This document shows positions 5,261 through 13,262 of a stretch of DNA of 27,121 nt, in pieces. The notes below the pieces were generated by a model, which saw only the letters and a list, made by a program, of their open reading frames with translations, made no database searches and had not been told where the DNA came from. Position 1 is the stretch's first letter. Each line of letters begins with the position of its first letter. Origin of the DNA: a virus; IMG/VR virus record IMGVR_UViG_3300044614_000782, positions 1 to 27,121 of that record; one strand, 5' to 3'. The translations under genes and the position numbers were made by a program.

Positions 5261-6292
5261 ATGGCTACAGAAATTACTGTTGTACAAAATAGTTACACAG
5301 AAGTTTCCTCTGAAGAAGTAACGCTAGAAGTAACTACACTACCTGCTGCTCAACTAGAAATTTCTGATAGGGTACTTTCCCTTGTTGGTGCTACTGGACC
5401 GCAGGGTCCACAAGGTATTCAAGGTCCGGCGGGGCCAACAGGTCCACAAGGCCCTCAGGGTATCCAAGGTGTGGCTGGTCCACAAGGTCCTGCAGGTGCT
5501 ACTGGTCCACAAGGCCCTCAAGGCGATCCCGGACCGGCTGGTCCTGCGGGAGCCACAGGTGCTACTGGAGCTACTGGGCCACAAGGACCACAAGGAGATC
5601 CTGGGCCTCAAGGACCACAGGGAAACCCTGGACCTACAGGTGCTACTGGAGCTACTGGTGCAGCAGGTGCTACCGGTGCTACTGGACCTGCGGGTGCGCC
5701 CGGAAGTGTATGGTATTCTGGCTCAGCAGTCCCTTCTGCTGGTCTGGGCATTAACGGAGATTACTACCTTCGGGATACTAACGGAGATGTCTTCTTCAAG
5801 TCTGGTGGCTTATGGTCTGTCATTGACAACCTAACAGGACCACAAGGTATCCAAGGTATTCAGGGCATTCAAGGTATCCAAGGACCTGCGGGTACTAATG
5901 GTACTAATGGAACAAACGGTACTAATGGTGTAGGTGTACCCACAGGTGGTACTACTAACCAAGTGCTAGCTAAAGTATCTAACACAGACTTCGACACTGC
6001 TTGGGTAACTCCTTCAGGTGGTGGCGGTGGTAGTGGTATTAAAACTACAGCTACTATTAATGTGCCTCACTTGTCTTTCGAGCATGAGCAAACGGTTACC
6101 TTTACAGGTTGTACTCCTACTACAGCTGTTGTAGCAACTGTAGCACCACATCTAGACACGGATGAGAATGGTCCTGAAGGTATTGATGTAATTGCCCTTG
6201 TAGCGACTCCCGGTACGAATAATGCTTTTGTCAAAATTAATTTTCGCGAGCAGGCTTCCGGTCCAGTTCGCATTCAACTAATCGGAATCTAA
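5261..6292 (+). CDS. Collagen-like fibre protein
   Basis: Domains in order: a short beta-type N-terminus (residues 1-42), a run of about 36 uninterrupted Gly-X-Y triplets (43-150; nucleotides 5387-5710) of GPQ, GAT, GPA and GDP type, a compact insert (151-192, including [18 protein letters not shown], a motif frequent in phage fibres), a second run of about 11 triplets (193-225) with four GIQ and four GTN repeats, a linker ([15 protein letters not shown]), and a beta-rich C-terminal domain (258-343) probably for trimer registration or binding. Collagen-type segments in phages form trimeric rods in tail or head fibres. It lies between terminase and portal, suggesting a head- or neck-associated fibre. 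The Gly-Asn and Gly-Gln forms lack hydroxyproline, as usual in bacterial viruses. Confidence 0.88.
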   Translation: MATEITVVQNSYTEVSSEEVTLEVTTLPAAQLEISDRVLSLVGATGPQGPQGIQGPAGPTGPQGPQGIQGVAGPQGPAGATGPQGPQGDPGPAGPAGATGATGATGPQGPQGDPGPQGPQGNPGPTGATGATGAAGATGATGPAGAPGSVWYSGSAVPSAGLGINGDYYLRDTNGDVFFKSGGLWSVIDNLTGPQGIQGIQGIQGIQGPAGTNGTNGTNGTNGVGVPTGGTTNQVLAKVSNTDFDTAWVTPSGGGGGSGIKTTATINVPHLSFEHEQTVTFTGCTPTTAVVATVAPHLDTDENGPEGIDVIALVATPGTNNAFVKINFREQASGPVRIQLIGI

Positions 6293-6298
6293 AATACT

Positions 6299-7045
6299 AT
6301 GAAACTATCTCGTAATCTTTCTGTTGGTCTGCTCGACCCTCGCGAGAATCTATTTATTGCGGGTAACCTCGGTGCCCTTAACGCTGAAGTTGTAACGGAC
6401 TGCGACGGTGCTTCCTTTGTGTCTATCGACCTACGAGGCACATTTAGTATGACGGTAGCCATTCAAGGAACGGTTGACGGTACCAACTGGCAGCTAATCC
6501 CTGTGCGCCCTAATACGGGTGGTATTTTCCTGCTAGGTATTGTTGGTACTGCTCCCGGTATTTGGTCAGGATCTTGCGCAGGTTACCGTCGTGTTCGAGC
6601 TATTGTTACAGCTTATACTTCGGGTACTGCTGTTGCGACCCTAATGGCTTCTAACGCTGATTTTGATGATGGTGCTCGTTATGGAAGTGTAACACCTTCT
6701 ATTGGTACTGCCGTAGGTGCTGCTGGTGCCGCTGTTACCCTAACGCTTGCAGCTCCCGGCGTTGGTCTTCGACACTATCTAACTTACTTGTCTATCAATC
6801 GTTTTGCTACAGCCCTTCTAACAGCTGCTGCTGCCCCTGTAACAGTTACTACAACTAACCTACCCGGTTCACTAGCTTTTTCGTTTCCTGCAGAGGCTGC
6901 TGCGCAAGGCACTATTGATCGTTGGCGAGAAGACTTTGCTTTTCCAATCGTTTCGGCAGCTCAAAATACGGCAACTACAATTGTTGGCCCTGCTACAACA
7001 AACGTTATTTGGCGTATTACAGCGGGCTTCTTCGTTGCACCGTAA
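6299..7045 (+). CDS. Putative virion structural or decoration protein (248 aa)
   Basis: No close family is recognised. The product begins MKLSRNLSVGLLDPRENLF and is strongly beta-rich: SFVSIDLRGTFSMTVAIQG, then DGTNWQLIPVRP, a pattern of strands seen in jelly-roll carbohydrate-binding and fibre-tip domains. The second half contains Ala/Gly/Thr-rich segments (VGAAGAAVTLTLAAP) and ends in WRITAGFFVAP. It follows the collagen-like gene by six bases, with no clear ribosome binding site of its own, suggesting translation coupled to the fibre gene. It may cap the fibre or decorate the head. There is no signal peptide or membrane helix. Confidence 0.6.
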   Translation: MKLSRNLSVGLLDPRENLFIAGNLGALNAEVVTDCDGASFVSIDLRGTFSMTVAIQGTVDGTNWQLIPVRPNTGGIFLLGIVGTAPGIWSGSCAGYRRVRAIVTAYTSGTAVATLMASNADFDDGARYGSVTPSIGTAVGAAGAAVTLTLAAPGVGLRHYLTYLSINRFATALLTAAAAPVTVTTTNLPGSLAFSFPAEAAAQGTIDRWREDFAFPIVSAAQNTATTIVGPATTNVIWRITAGFFVAP

Positions 7046-7057
7046 AAGGTTACAAAA

Positions 7058-7207
7058 ATGAACAAACAATTCTATAACGATAAAGCTTCAACTCAAGCTA
7101 TTAAAGAGTTCCTGAAGCCGAACCCTACAGGGAAGAATGTGCAAACACTTCCCAAACAGACACAGCAACCCGTTAAGGAACCTAATCTTCCCGTGCGTGG
7201 TCGCTAA
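7058..7207 (+). CDS. Hypothetical miniprotein (49 aa)
   Basis: ATG 7058 to TAA 7205-7207, with AAAGG upstream. It starts MNKQFYNDKASTQAIKEFLK and then becomes polar, Pro/Gln/Lys-rich (LPKQTQQPVKEPNLPVRGR), so it probably has one short helix and a disordered basic tail. It lies between the decoration-like gene and the portal in the same direction. Unknown function; an assembly cofactor is possible, but this is not supported by any motif. Confidence 0.55.
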   Translation: MNKQFYNDKASTQAIKEFLKPNPTGKNVQTLPKQTQQPVKEPNLPVRGR

Positions 7208-7215
7208 AAGATCCC

Positions 7216-7284
7216 ATGTGTCCTGCCTGTTTTGCCAGTTGTACAGGTGTGGAAAAAACAACTTGCACTAACACACAAGAATGA
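7216..7284 (+). CDS. Possible cysteine-rich micro-ORF (22 aa)
   Basis: ATG 7216 to TGA 7282-7284 encodes MCPACFASCTGVEKTTCTNT plus two residues, with four cysteines in 22 residues, including CPAC. There is no good ribosome binding site. It occupies the otherwise empty 119-base gap before the portal gene (7208-7326). It may be chance; it is listed because tiny Cys-rich proteins occur in phage structural modules and the rest of the gap has no other explanation. Confidence 0.22.
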   Translation: MCPACFASCTGVEKTTCTNTQE

Positions 7285-7326
7285 TTGTCTGCTTGATCCC
7301 TTAGGTGGGAGAGGATAAATACCAAC

Positions 7327-9555
7327 ATGCCTAAAATGAAAACACGACAAGAATACGAGCCTATCACAGATGAAAAGCTTGTATCCCTCGTCGAAGCCGG
7401 CCTCCGTGATTCTTCCGGAGATTGGCTTGCAGGTACCGAGCTTTCCGGAGAGCGCCAAAAGGCTACTCTAGAATATGGAATGCTTTCTAAAGGTCACCTG
7501 CTACCCCAAGGTGTCTCTCAGATTGTTTCTTCTGACACTGTTGAGGTCGTCGAAGGTTACACTGCTATCATTGCAGAACTCCTATTCAACAACAACAAGA
7601 TTGCTAAGTTTAAACCTGTCACCAGCTCCCCGAAAGATATGCATCAAGCTCGGGTTGCAGCTGATCTAACTAACTACACAATCTTTAAACTAAACCCCGG
7701 TTGGTCTATCCTCAACACTTGGATTAAAAGCGCCCTACTGTGGAAGAACAGTATTATTCGTTGGGACTTCGTTGAAGACCACGAGTACATGTTTGAAGAC
7801 TTTGAAGAGATCGATCAAAGCTCTCTTGATAATATGCTTGCTGAAGAGGACGTAGAGGTTGTAGGTACCCTCGAATACGAACCTCGTGTCATGAACCTCC
7901 CAGACGGTACACAAACATACGCTAACTTCTACAAGGATGTACGTATTCGTCGAAAGGTAAGTAAGTCAAGGGTTGTTATTGCTAACGTACCTCCTGAAAA
8001 CTTCCGTATCAGCAAGGATGCTACTAGTTTTGAAGATGCCATGTTTAGTGGTATCGAGACAGAACTTACTGTAAGTGAACTTCGTAAGATGTTCCCTGAA
8101 CGCGACGACATTGATTGGGATGAGCTTGGTACAATGGCTACCAACACTAAACTAATGTCTAGCGAAGAGTCTACTCGTAAAATCCTCTCTGGTGTAGAAG
8201 CCCACGCACAAGGTCGTGGACAAGCTATCGACATCGAAGCTAACAAAGGTGTAACAGTTGTTGAGTGCTGGATGCGTGTTGACCGTGATGGTGACGGTAT
8301 CTCAGAACTCAAGCATATCTTTGTTGCTGGTAATACACTGATCTTCGAAAAAGACGCTACGTGTGTTCCCCTTGCAAGTCTATGCCCATTTGAGATCCCG
8401 CACGAGTTCATTGGTCTTAGTGCAGCTGATATGGTACGTCCTTCGACGCTAGCTACTACAGCTATCCTTCGTGGCTTCGTAGAGAATGTATACCTAACCA
8501 ACTATAGCCCTAAACTAGCTGACCCTAACGTAGTAGACTTTTCTGCCCTTCAAAACATGAAGCCTAAGCAGATTGTCGCTACTAACGGTAATCCTAACGG
8601 TGCTGTAGCTCCAATGACTCCTGACACTATTAGTCAGGGTACAGTACCTCTTATTGAGTTCCTCCAAACTCACAAAGAGCAAGCTACAGGTCTTTCAAAG
8701 GCAGCTCAAGGTCTTAACGACGTCCTCTATGTCAGTGGTAACTCTGAGCAGAAAGTATCACAAGTACAATCTGCTGCTCAAGTACGTATCCAGTACATGG
8801 CTCGTAGGTTCGTTGAAACAGGTATTAAGCGTCTTGTTGAAGGTGTCTATAAGACTCTTCGTGAGCACCTTAAGAGCGGTGAAGAAGTAGAGTACTACGA
8901 TGCTAAGTCGTTCCTACAAAGTGTAGACCCTGCTACCCTACCTTCTAATATGCTCCTTGACATTGATGCTGATGTAGGTGACCACGGTAACTCCAGCACA
9001 GTTAAAAAGATGCAGATTGTTGGTAAGGAGATCATCCCTGCTCTACAACAAGCAGGTGCTGGTGCTGCAGTAAGTCCTAAAGCTGCTATCAATATTGCTG
9101 CTAAGACAATTGAAGCCCTTGACTTAGACCCTCTTGATTACCTCGAAGATTACACTTCACCGGAATTCGAAGAGAAAGTTAAGAAGAGCCGTGATAATGA
9201 AATGCAAGCTGCAGAGAAAGCCCGACAGCTAGATGAGGAAGTTAAACGCCTAGACATCAAGCAACGTGAAGCTACTATTGCCCTGACAAACATTCAGAGC
9301 AAGAACGCCATGCAAGATAACGCACGACAAATGGTTATCGCCATGAACGAGCACTATAAAGAGTGGGCTAAGATTTCTATCGATGCTCAGAAGGAAGGTA
9401 TTAACCCGCCTCCTGCACCTGATATTGAAAAGCTTTGGCAAATGGCGATGCAAATTGTTGCTATGGATGCTTCGGCACCTCTTGGTAACCCGGAAGTGGA
9501 AATCAAAAAGGATGAACCTGCAGCTGCACCACCTCCAACCGATGCGGTTCAATGA
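7327..9555 (+). CDS. Portal protein (head-tail connector)
   Basis: A 742-residue protein of the size of podovirus portals. The portal is a dodecameric ring at one capsid vertex through which terminase pumps DNA and to which the tail attaches. Supporting features: an N-terminal helical region, the wing/clip-like segment SALLWKNSIIRWDFVEDHEY (about residues 137-156), typical of portal proteins that carry a hydrophobic patch followed by an acidic strand, the calcium-loop-like acidic stretch DRDGDGISEL (about 319-328), a long stem/helical region, and a C-terminal coiled coil (EKVKKSRDNEMQAAEKARQL onward) ending in a Pro/Ala tail. It precedes scaffold and capsid genes, the usual order. GAGAGGAT lies 11-12 bases before ATG 7327. 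Confidence 0.88.
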   Translation: MPKMKTRQEYEPITDEKLVSLVEAGLRDSSGDWLAGTELSGERQKATLEYGMLSKGHLLPQGVSQIVSSDTVEVVEGYTAIIAELLFNNNKIAKFKPVTSSPKDMHQARVAADLTNYTIFKLNPGWSILNTWIKSALLWKNSIIRWDFVEDHEYMFEDFEEIDQSSLDNMLAEEDVEVVGTLEYEPRVMNLPDGTQTYANFYKDVRIRRKVSKSRVVIANVPPENFRISKDATSFEDAMFSGIETELTVSELRKMFPERDDIDWDELGTMATNTKLMSSEESTRKILSGVEAHAQGRGQAIDIEANKGVTVVECWMRVDRDGDGISELKHIFVAGNTLIFEKDATCVPLASLCPFEIPHEFIGLSAADMVRPSTLATTAILRGFVENVYLTNYSPKLADPNVVDFSALQNMKPKQIVATNGNPNGAVAPMTPDTISQGTVPLIEFLQTHKEQATGLSKAAQGLNDVLYVSGNSEQKVSQVQSAAQVRIQYMARRFVETGIKRLVEGVYKTLREHLKSGEEVEYYDAKSFLQSVDPATLPSNMLLDIDADVGDHGNSSTVKKMQIVGKEIIPALQQAGAGAAVSPKAAINIAAKTIEALDLDPLDYLEDYTSPEFEEKVKKSRDNEMQAAEKARQLDEEVKRLDIKQREATIALTNIQSKNAMQDNARQMVIAMNEHYKEWAKISIDAQKEGINPPPAPDIEKLWQMAMQIVAMDASAPLGNPEVEIKKDEPAAAPPPTDAVQ

Positions 9556-9590
9556 GTTAGGTGGCCCCTATTAGAAAAGTTAATTTCTTG

Positions 9591-9619
9591 GGCGGGTAGT
9601 TATTAAAGACTACCCTGCC
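9591..9619 (+). other. Intergenic hairpin after portal gene
   Basis: GGC-GGGTAGT (9591-9600) pairs with ACTACCC-GCC (9609-9615, 9617-9619): ten pairs with one bulged T (9616) and an 8-base loop. A weaker AGAAA/TTTCT hairpin lies just before it. There is no clean T-run, so termination is uncertain; it could be an RNA processing or stabilising element between portal and the next gene. Confidence 0.5.
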
Positions 9620-9646
9620 TCTATATCCTATTGAGGTAAAACAACA

Positions 9647-9988
9647 GTGGAAAAATACGCAAAAGGCTTTAAAGAGAAGATTAAGCCTGTAAGGAATGCC
9701 GCTGGAGAAGAGATCGTAGAACCTTTCCGTGATGCTCAAGTAGCCCTACAACGGGCCGAATTCACGAATATTCAACGAGAGCAATTCTTCAACGAAGCTT
9801 TCCAAGATATCCTTGTTAAATTGTTTGAAAAATGGCTTAAGAGTGAGCCTCATGCAGTTAAAGAACGAGAGTTCCTTTATCACACTGCACTGGCCCTTGG
9901 CCAAGTCAAACATCAACTCATTGAGTACGATACGTTCGGCGCTAATGCAGCCGCACACCTAAGGGCTAAAGAAGAGCAGCCCAAGTAA
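9647..9988 (+). CDS. Hypothetical helical protein between portal and scaffold (113 aa), GTG start
   Basis: The start is GTG 9647; TTGAGG lies about 11 bases upstream, somewhat far, and no ATG is available nearby. The product is mostly helical and charged (MEKYAKGFKEKIKPVRNAAG, then FFNEAFQDILVKLFEKWLKS), followed by EREFLYHTALALGQVKHQL and a polar tail. It is located where many phages carry small assembly or packaging helpers. No domain is recognised. A role with portal or scaffold is inferred only from position. Confidence 0.7.
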   Translation: MEKYAKGFKEKIKPVRNAAGEEIVEPFRDAQVALQRAEFTNIQREQFFNEAFQDILVKLFEKWLKSEPHAVKEREFLYHTALALGQVKHQLIEYDTFGANAAAHLRAKEEQPK

Positions 9989-10001
9989 AGGAATAGGACA
10001 C

Positions 10002-10289
10002 ATGACACAGAATTACAAAGTGGCAAGCGCAGTGCTAGAGAAAGCTCGCGCAGAAATTATTCGAGAAATTGCTAATGCAGGTTCTGCTGGTGGTATTGGT
10101 CGAGCACAAAGCTACGCTCCAATCCTAGTACAACTGCAAAATGCTTTCGAAATCATTCAACAGCTTGATAAAGAGCAATCACAAGAAGAGCCTTCGGAAG
10201 TTCTTAAAGAAGAACCCGACCATAAAGAGTCTAGCGACCATATGGCTCGTATGCGTGAAGCTCGTGCTGCAAAGCAAGCCACTAAATAA
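10002..10289 (+). CDS. Hypothetical small helical protein (95 aa)
   Basis: AAAGGAATAGGACAC precedes ATG 10002. The first 60 residues form helices (MTQNYKVASAVLEKARAEII, then APILVQLQNAFEIIQQLDKE); the remainder is a highly charged disordered tail (EEPSEVLKEEPDHKESSDHM) ending in Ala/Arg/Lys. It lies between the 113-aa protein and the scaffold gene and is probably expressed with them. It may help head assembly, but no family is recognised. Confidence 0.68.
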   Translation: MTQNYKVASAVLEKARAEIIREIANAGSAGGIGRAQSYAPILVQLQNAFEIIQQLDKEQSQEEPSEVLKEEPDHKESSDHMARMREARAAKQATK

Positions 10290-10302
10290 AGGTTAAACAA
10301 CT

Positions 10303-11472
10303 ATGCTACGTACAGACCTCTCTACCTCGACTCCTGCTAGTAATATCAGCCGTGCTGATTTTGAACGTATGGAAGCCCGAGATGACATGGCTAATAATAG
10401 TGACGAGTCTGCTGATGCCCTCATGGCTGACATTCTTCGCAACTCCCCTGCCCGAGCACTCCTCGGTCTAAAGGATGATGAAGAATCTCTACCCGAAAGT
10501 GAGACTGATGAGACTCCGGAAGAATCGGATGAAGATACAAAAGAAGTCCCAGAGACATCCGAGGACGCCGTTGATGACTCAGATGAAGATAAGGATCAAG
10601 AAGCTTCTGAAGAGGAAACTGATGAGGATGATTCACAAGAGTCTACCCAAAACGCAGACCTTCCTACTGAAGAAGATATTGATTGGGAGTACAAAGTACC
10701 TGTCAAAATTGACGGTAAGGTTGTACATGTTTCCCTAGAAGAAATCCGCAAGGGCTACGCTACTGATCAGCATCTGTCTCAAAAGGGACGAGAACTAGGT
10801 GAACTCAAGAAACAGATTGAAGAAGAACGGAACACTAAGCTTAATGAGCTTGTCCAACTCGGTACTATCCTACACGAAGAGCTAACTTCTGCTGAAGCAG
10901 CTTTCGTTACTCAGTACAACGAGATTAAGGGTAAGATCACTAAAGCTAAAGAAGATGGCGACTCTTACACTGCTCGGGAACTTAAAGAAGAACTCGAAGG
11001 TGTGCAGGAAAAGTATTGGGATGTTCGTCGCAAGCGCGAAGAACGTACTAAAGCCATCGTTGAAAAGATTCAAGGTAAACAAGCAGAAGAGCAACAACAA
11101 CTACTCCAGAATTTTCAGGAACAAATCCAACAAGAACTCCCTGAATTCGATGAGAAGCTTGCCAAGAGTATCCGCGATTTTGCCTTGAAAGAAGGACTCC
11201 CTGAAGAACTCCTAAATCAAATTTATGATGCCCGAGTTGTTCGTGTACTGAACGACTACCGCAAGCTTAAACTTGCTAAGGAGACCGGTGTGGTCAAACG
11301 TAAAAGTGTTCCTACTGCTAAAGCAACCCCTGCTAAGAAAGGCCCTTCTAAAGAGACTAAAGATCAACGAGAACAAAAGTCTCTCCGCGATAAGGTTCTT
11401 CAAGGTGGTGCTTCTAAAGCAGATGAAACCAACTTCCTCAAATCTATTTCAAGTCTTCGCCATAAATTGTAA
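10303..11472 (+). CDS. Capsid scaffolding protein
   Basis: A scaffolding protein guides capsid shell assembly and leaves or is degraded before DNA filling. The 389 residues begin with a short N-terminus, then a very acidic Asp/Glu/Ser-rich region (about 55-120), a short beta segment (YKVPVKIDGKVVHVSLEEIR, about 130-149), a long coiled coil rich in Glu, Lys and Gln (about 160-290), and a basic Lys-rich C-terminus (RKSVPTAKATPAKKG onward), which in scaffolds binds capsid protein. Position directly upstream of the major capsid gene supports the call. It resembles P22/T7-type scaffolds in composition, though sequence-level homology cannot be judged here. Confidence 0.85.
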   Translation: MLRTDLSTSTPASNISRADFERMEARDDMANNSDESADALMADILRNSPARALLGLKDDEESLPESETDETPEESDEDTKEVPETSEDAVDDSDEDKDQEASEEETDEDDSQESTQNADLPTEEDIDWEYKVPVKIDGKVVHVSLEEIRKGYATDQHLSQKGRELGELKKQIEEERNTKLNELVQLGTILHEELTSAEAAFVTQYNEIKGKITKAKEDGDSYTARELKEELEGVQEKYWDVRRKREERTKAIVEKIQGKQAEEQQQLLQNFQEQIQQELPEFDEKLAKSIRDFALKEGLPEELLNQIYDARVVRVLNDYRKLKLAKETGVVKRKSVPTAKATPAKKGPSKETKDQREQKSLRDKVLQGGASKADETNFLKSISSLRHKL

Positions 11473-11504
11473 ACTCATCACTGTTAATTATGAGGTAATA
11501 CATT

Positions 11505-12593
11505 ATGCCGGGTAATACATTTACCGCTGGTGGTCCTAAAGCCGCCGCACGCTCGCCTTCTGCTACTGGTAATGCTGGTAACGTTGGAGAGCGCGAAGAT
11601 CTTGCTAACTTCATCTCGATGATTTCGCGAGATGAAACTCCTTTCCTAAGCTCTATCGGTCGCACTAAAGCTACTGCTATTCTCCACGAATGGCAGACCG
11701 ACGAGCTTGCAGCGCCTACTTCGAGCGCTGTTGCTGATGGTGCTTCGTACACAGCTGTTAACGCTGCTCAGAACGCTGAACCATTCCGTACTCGTCTTGC
11801 TAATGCTTGCCAGATCAACTCGAAGACTGTTACCGTTACTGGTACTAAGCGCGCTGTTGACCAAGCCGGTGTTGCTGACGAATACGCTTACCAGCTGAAG
11901 AAGCGTGGTATTGAAATGAAGCGTGACCAAGAGTTCGACCTCGTCCACTCGTGGCAGTCGAGCACTACAGGTGGTACCCGCCGCTTCGGTGGTTATCAAG
12001 CTTGGGTTAACCAGAACATTCGTAACGTTCTAGTTGCTCCTGCTGACTACACTGCTCCGGTTAACGCTGGTGGTGGTACTTCTGGTACTTTCACTGCTGT
12101 TATTGGTGCTGATCTAGTTTCGCTAAGCCTATCGCACGTCGATGAGCTTATGCAGACTATTTACGAGCAGGGTGGTAAGGCCACTAAGCTAATGCTTTCG
12201 CCTGCTAACCGTCGTGTCTTCTCGGCCAAAGCGCAAGCTGCTGGTTCGGCTACTGCGAGCGCCGGTGACGGTAATGTTCGTCGTAACATTGATATGGATG
12301 GTAAGCTACGTCAGTCGGTAGAAATCTACATGTCTGACTTTGGTGACATCATGGTGGTTCCTAACTACATCATGGGTCTTCCAGCTACACTTACTGGAAC
12401 TCCGGGTGCTCAGAACTTCTCGGCTCTCCTATATGATCCACAGTGGTTTGCATGGGCTGCTCTGCGTCCTATGCAAGAAGTTGACCTTGGTCAGCTTGGT
12501 GACTCGATCATCGGACAGATTATCGAGGAAGGCACACTAGAGGTTAAGAATCCTCGTGGTTCGGGCCTTATTTTCGGCCTATCAGGTCTATAA
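11505..12593 (+). CDS. Major capsid protein, SU10/DUF5309 type
   Basis: The main shell subunit, 362 residues. The N-terminal region GEREDLANFISMISRDETPF followed by LSSIGRTKATAILHEWQTD is characteristic of the SU10-type major capsid family (DUF5309), an HK97-fold group. Further along are the glycine-rich loop and a C-terminal segment with ALRPMQEVDLGQLGDSIIGQ. TGAGG lies upstream of ATG 11505. Codon choice differs sharply from the neighbours: 17 of 27 serine codons are TCG and CAG outnumbers CAA, as expected of the most highly expressed virion gene adapted to host tRNAs. A strong terminator follows. Confidence 0.92.
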   Translation: MPGNTFTAGGPKAAARSPSATGNAGNVGEREDLANFISMISRDETPFLSSIGRTKATAILHEWQTDELAAPTSSAVADGASYTAVNAAQNAEPFRTRLANACQINSKTVTVTGTKRAVDQAGVADEYAYQLKKRGIEMKRDQEFDLVHSWQSSTTGGTRRFGGYQAWVNQNIRNVLVAPADYTAPVNAGGGTSGTFTAVIGADLVSLSLSHVDELMQTIYEQGGKATKLMLSPANRRVFSAKAQAAGSATASAGDGNVRRNIDMDGKLRQSVEIYMSDFGDIMVVPNYIMGLPATLTGTPGAQNFSALLYDPQWFAWAALRPMQEVDLGQLGDSIIGQIIEEGTLEVKNPRGSGLIFGLSGL

Positions 12594-12601
12594 TATAGCC
12601 T

Positions 12602-12638
12602 AAAAGAGGGAGGGGAGAAATCCCTTCCCTTTTTATTT
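12602..12638 (+). terminator. Intrinsic terminator after the capsid gene
   Basis: GGGAGGGG (12608-12615) pairs with CCCTTCCC (12622-12629), eight pairs with one G-U, loop AGAAAT, flanked by an A-rich run upstream and followed by TTTTTATTT. This is a typical Rho-independent terminator nine bases after the capsid stop. It would reduce transcription into the tail genes and help make capsid mRNA abundant. Confidence 0.88.
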
Positions 12639-12660
12639 CCAACTTTAAGGAGACTATATT

Positions 12661-12900
12661 ATGTCTGCAATGCACCTACGTGTACGTACTGCTGCTGGTA
12701 TTCAAACAATTACCAATGATGGTGTTGTTCTGACAGTGAATGCTACAGGACGTATTACTGATGTCACTTTTGGCCCAACCCCTACAGTTGTAGCCGCTAT
12801 TCCTGCATTTGATGGCACTAATACTTATTACGAGTACGGCCTTCTAAATGATGCGGGAGGTATTGACGCTATTTTCACTAATAGAGACAATATTTCATAA
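12661..12900 (+). CDS. Small structural protein, possible head decoration (79 aa)
   Basis: AAGGAG lies upstream of ATG 12661. The product is beta-rich with polar turns (HLRVRTAAGIQTITNDGVVL, then VTFGPTPTVVAAIPAFDG), without helices, Cys or membrane segment. Size and position immediately after the major capsid protein fit a capsid-decoration or stabilising protein, but no family is recognised. It is the first gene after the capsid terminator and may be read through at low level or from an unseen promoter. Confidence 0.6.
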   Translation: MSAMHLRVRTAAGIQTITNDGVVLTVNATGRITDVTFGPTPTVVAAIPAFDGTNTYYEYGLLNDAGGIDAIFTNRDNIS

Positions 12901-12927
12901 TAACATTAGGACACATGGTAAACAATT

Positions 12928-13260
12928 ATGTCAGGATTTAAATCACAAGACGATAACCCTAATAGCTTCACTTGGAGGCTCAGTGGTGATAAATTTCGAC
13001 TAGATCAAGACGTCTCACATTACAATGAATACGCTAAGCGTGCTCGTGATGCCTCTGATCAACAAAGTATTCTTAAGAGGCCAAGCATTCGGCCAGTTTG
13101 TGTTATTCCCGATATTGTAGCTATTGATATTCTTACTAAGTACGGTATTGACGTACACTCGCCTGACTTCATGAATGACACTGAAGGTAAACGTCGTCTT
13201 ATGTCAATCATCCGCACAGAATATCCTAACCTACTAATGTCAAATATTAAGAGGATCTAA
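12928..13260 (+). CDS. Hypothetical connector-region protein (110 aa)
   Basis: The start ATG 12928 has a weak site: AGGACAC is too far upstream, and a short ORF (12915-12941, MVNNYVRI) that this motif would serve overlaps the start, so reinitiation is possible. The product is charged and mostly helical (LDQDVSHYNEYAKRARDASD) with two Pro/Ile-rich strands (RPVCVIPDIVAIDILTKYGI). The position between capsid and the adaptor-like gene suggests a head-completion role. No domain is recognised. Confidence 0.65.
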   Translation: MSGFKSQDDNPNSFTWRLSGDKFRLDQDVSHYNEYAKRARDASDQQSILKRPSIRPVCVIPDIVAIDILTKYGIDVHSPDFMNDTEGKRRLMSIIRTEYPNLLMSNIKRI

Positions 13261-13262
13261 AC

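Noticed and set aside
5382-5834. 150-codon frame and apparent tandem DNA repeats or CRISPR-like array
   Set aside because: The repeats are the 9-base Gly-X-Y codon pattern of the collagen-like gene; the second frame is its shadow. There are no spacers or palindromic repeats.
7208-7326. tRNA or promoter in the gap before the portal
   Set aside because: No cloverleaf arms and no convincing -35/-10 pair could be drawn.
7929-8501. 190-codon minus-strand open frame
   Set aside because: Antisense to the portal gene, with Arg/Ser-rich low-complexity composition typical of a shadow frame.
10502-10640. CTGATGAG sequences on the plus strand as further hammerhead cores
   Set aside because: They lie in Asp/Glu codon runs of the scaffold gene. 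No matching GAAA box, stem I or stem III is present. The same holds for 20260-20270 and 26135-26145.
12540-12640. Frameshift-extended capsid protein (T7 10B-like)
   Set aside because: The capsid stop is followed within nine bases by a terminator, and there is no slippery sequence or downstream open frame continuing the protein.
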